Positions 13,956 through 13,964 of a stretch of 13,964 bases of DNA are shown in pieces. Source of the DNA: an uncultured Clostridia bacterium (GTDB taxonomy: Bacteria; Bacillota; Clostridia; Oscillospirales; Oscillospiraceae). The position numbers and the translations under genes were made by a program. The stretch is taken from the NCBI GenBank assembly GCA_937915065.1, contig CALDMR010000010.1, forward strand, positions 1-13,964, written 5' to 3'. The number at the start of each line of letters is the position of its first letter. Within the stretch, counting starts at the first letter, position 1. The notes beneath the pieces were generated by a model. That model searched no databases, was not told where the DNA came from, and saw only the letters and a list, made by a program, of their open reading frames with translations.

Positions 13956-13964
13956 ATATTACTA

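Noticed and set aside
1..13964. CRISPR arrays, insertion sequences, integrases
   Set aside because: No regularly spaced repeats, transposase motifs or tyrosine/serine recombinase motifs were found on either strand.

Overview
The window looks like a chromosomal segment from a spore-forming Bacillota, most likely class Clostridia (Oscillospiraceae-like gut lineage). The reasons are the sporulation pair spoIVFA/spoIVFB, strong GGAGG-type ribosome binding sites before almost every gene, the tig-clpP-clpX order, and the rplS / lepB / rbgA / rnhB / yraN neighbourhood typical of Firmicutes. The species assignment is inference. Bases 1 to about 12,710 are G+C-rich and entirely minus-strand. The last ~900 bases are plus-strand and visibly A+T-rich.

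Layout, in window order. Bases 1-2065 (minus) hold the protein quality-control operon tig-clpP-clpX; clpX runs off the left edge. Bases 2157-7793 (minus) are a tightly packed run that reads, in transcription order, lepB (signal peptidase I), rbgA/ylqF (50S assembly GTPase), rnhB (RNase HII), yraN (UPF0102 nuclease-like), an M19 membrane-dipeptidase-family peptidase, thrC (threonine synthase) and a calcineurin-like metallophosphoesterase. Gaps there are -14 to +32 bases, so it is probably one operon. Bases 7970-8488 hold rplS (L19) as its own unit, with a consensus-like promoter, a ~95-base leader and a strong terminator. Bases 8514-11004 hold a two-gene unit of unknown role: a B12-binding-type radical SAM protein (TIGR03960-like) and its DUF2344 partner (TIGR03936-like), overlapping by 8 bases. 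Bases 11044-12709 hold spoIVFB-spoIVFA, preceded by a candidate sigma-E-type promoter as expected for mother-cell genes.

The strand then switches. A tRNA-Pro(CGG) gene has a textbook promoter (TTGACA-17-TATAAT) and a 10-12 bp hairpin terminator starting at its CCA end. Beyond it lies the accessory part: a perfect 8-bp inverted repeat, then a 183-aa protein with a phage minor-head (MuF)-type Cys/His motif joined to a DUF6883-like predicted toxin domain. A translationally coupled 93-aa protein resembling DUF4926-type immunity proteins follows. I read this as an orphan toxin-immunity cassette, probably phage-derived and placed next to a tRNA gene. This is the most novel-looking part of the window. 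A small hairpin lies at the right edge, where the window stops before the far end of any island can be seen.

No CRISPR array, insertion sequence, rRNA or integrase gene was seen. There is no gene-free stretch over 300 bases apart from the 12,710-13,084 interval, which holds the tRNA, its promoter and terminator, and the inverted repeat.
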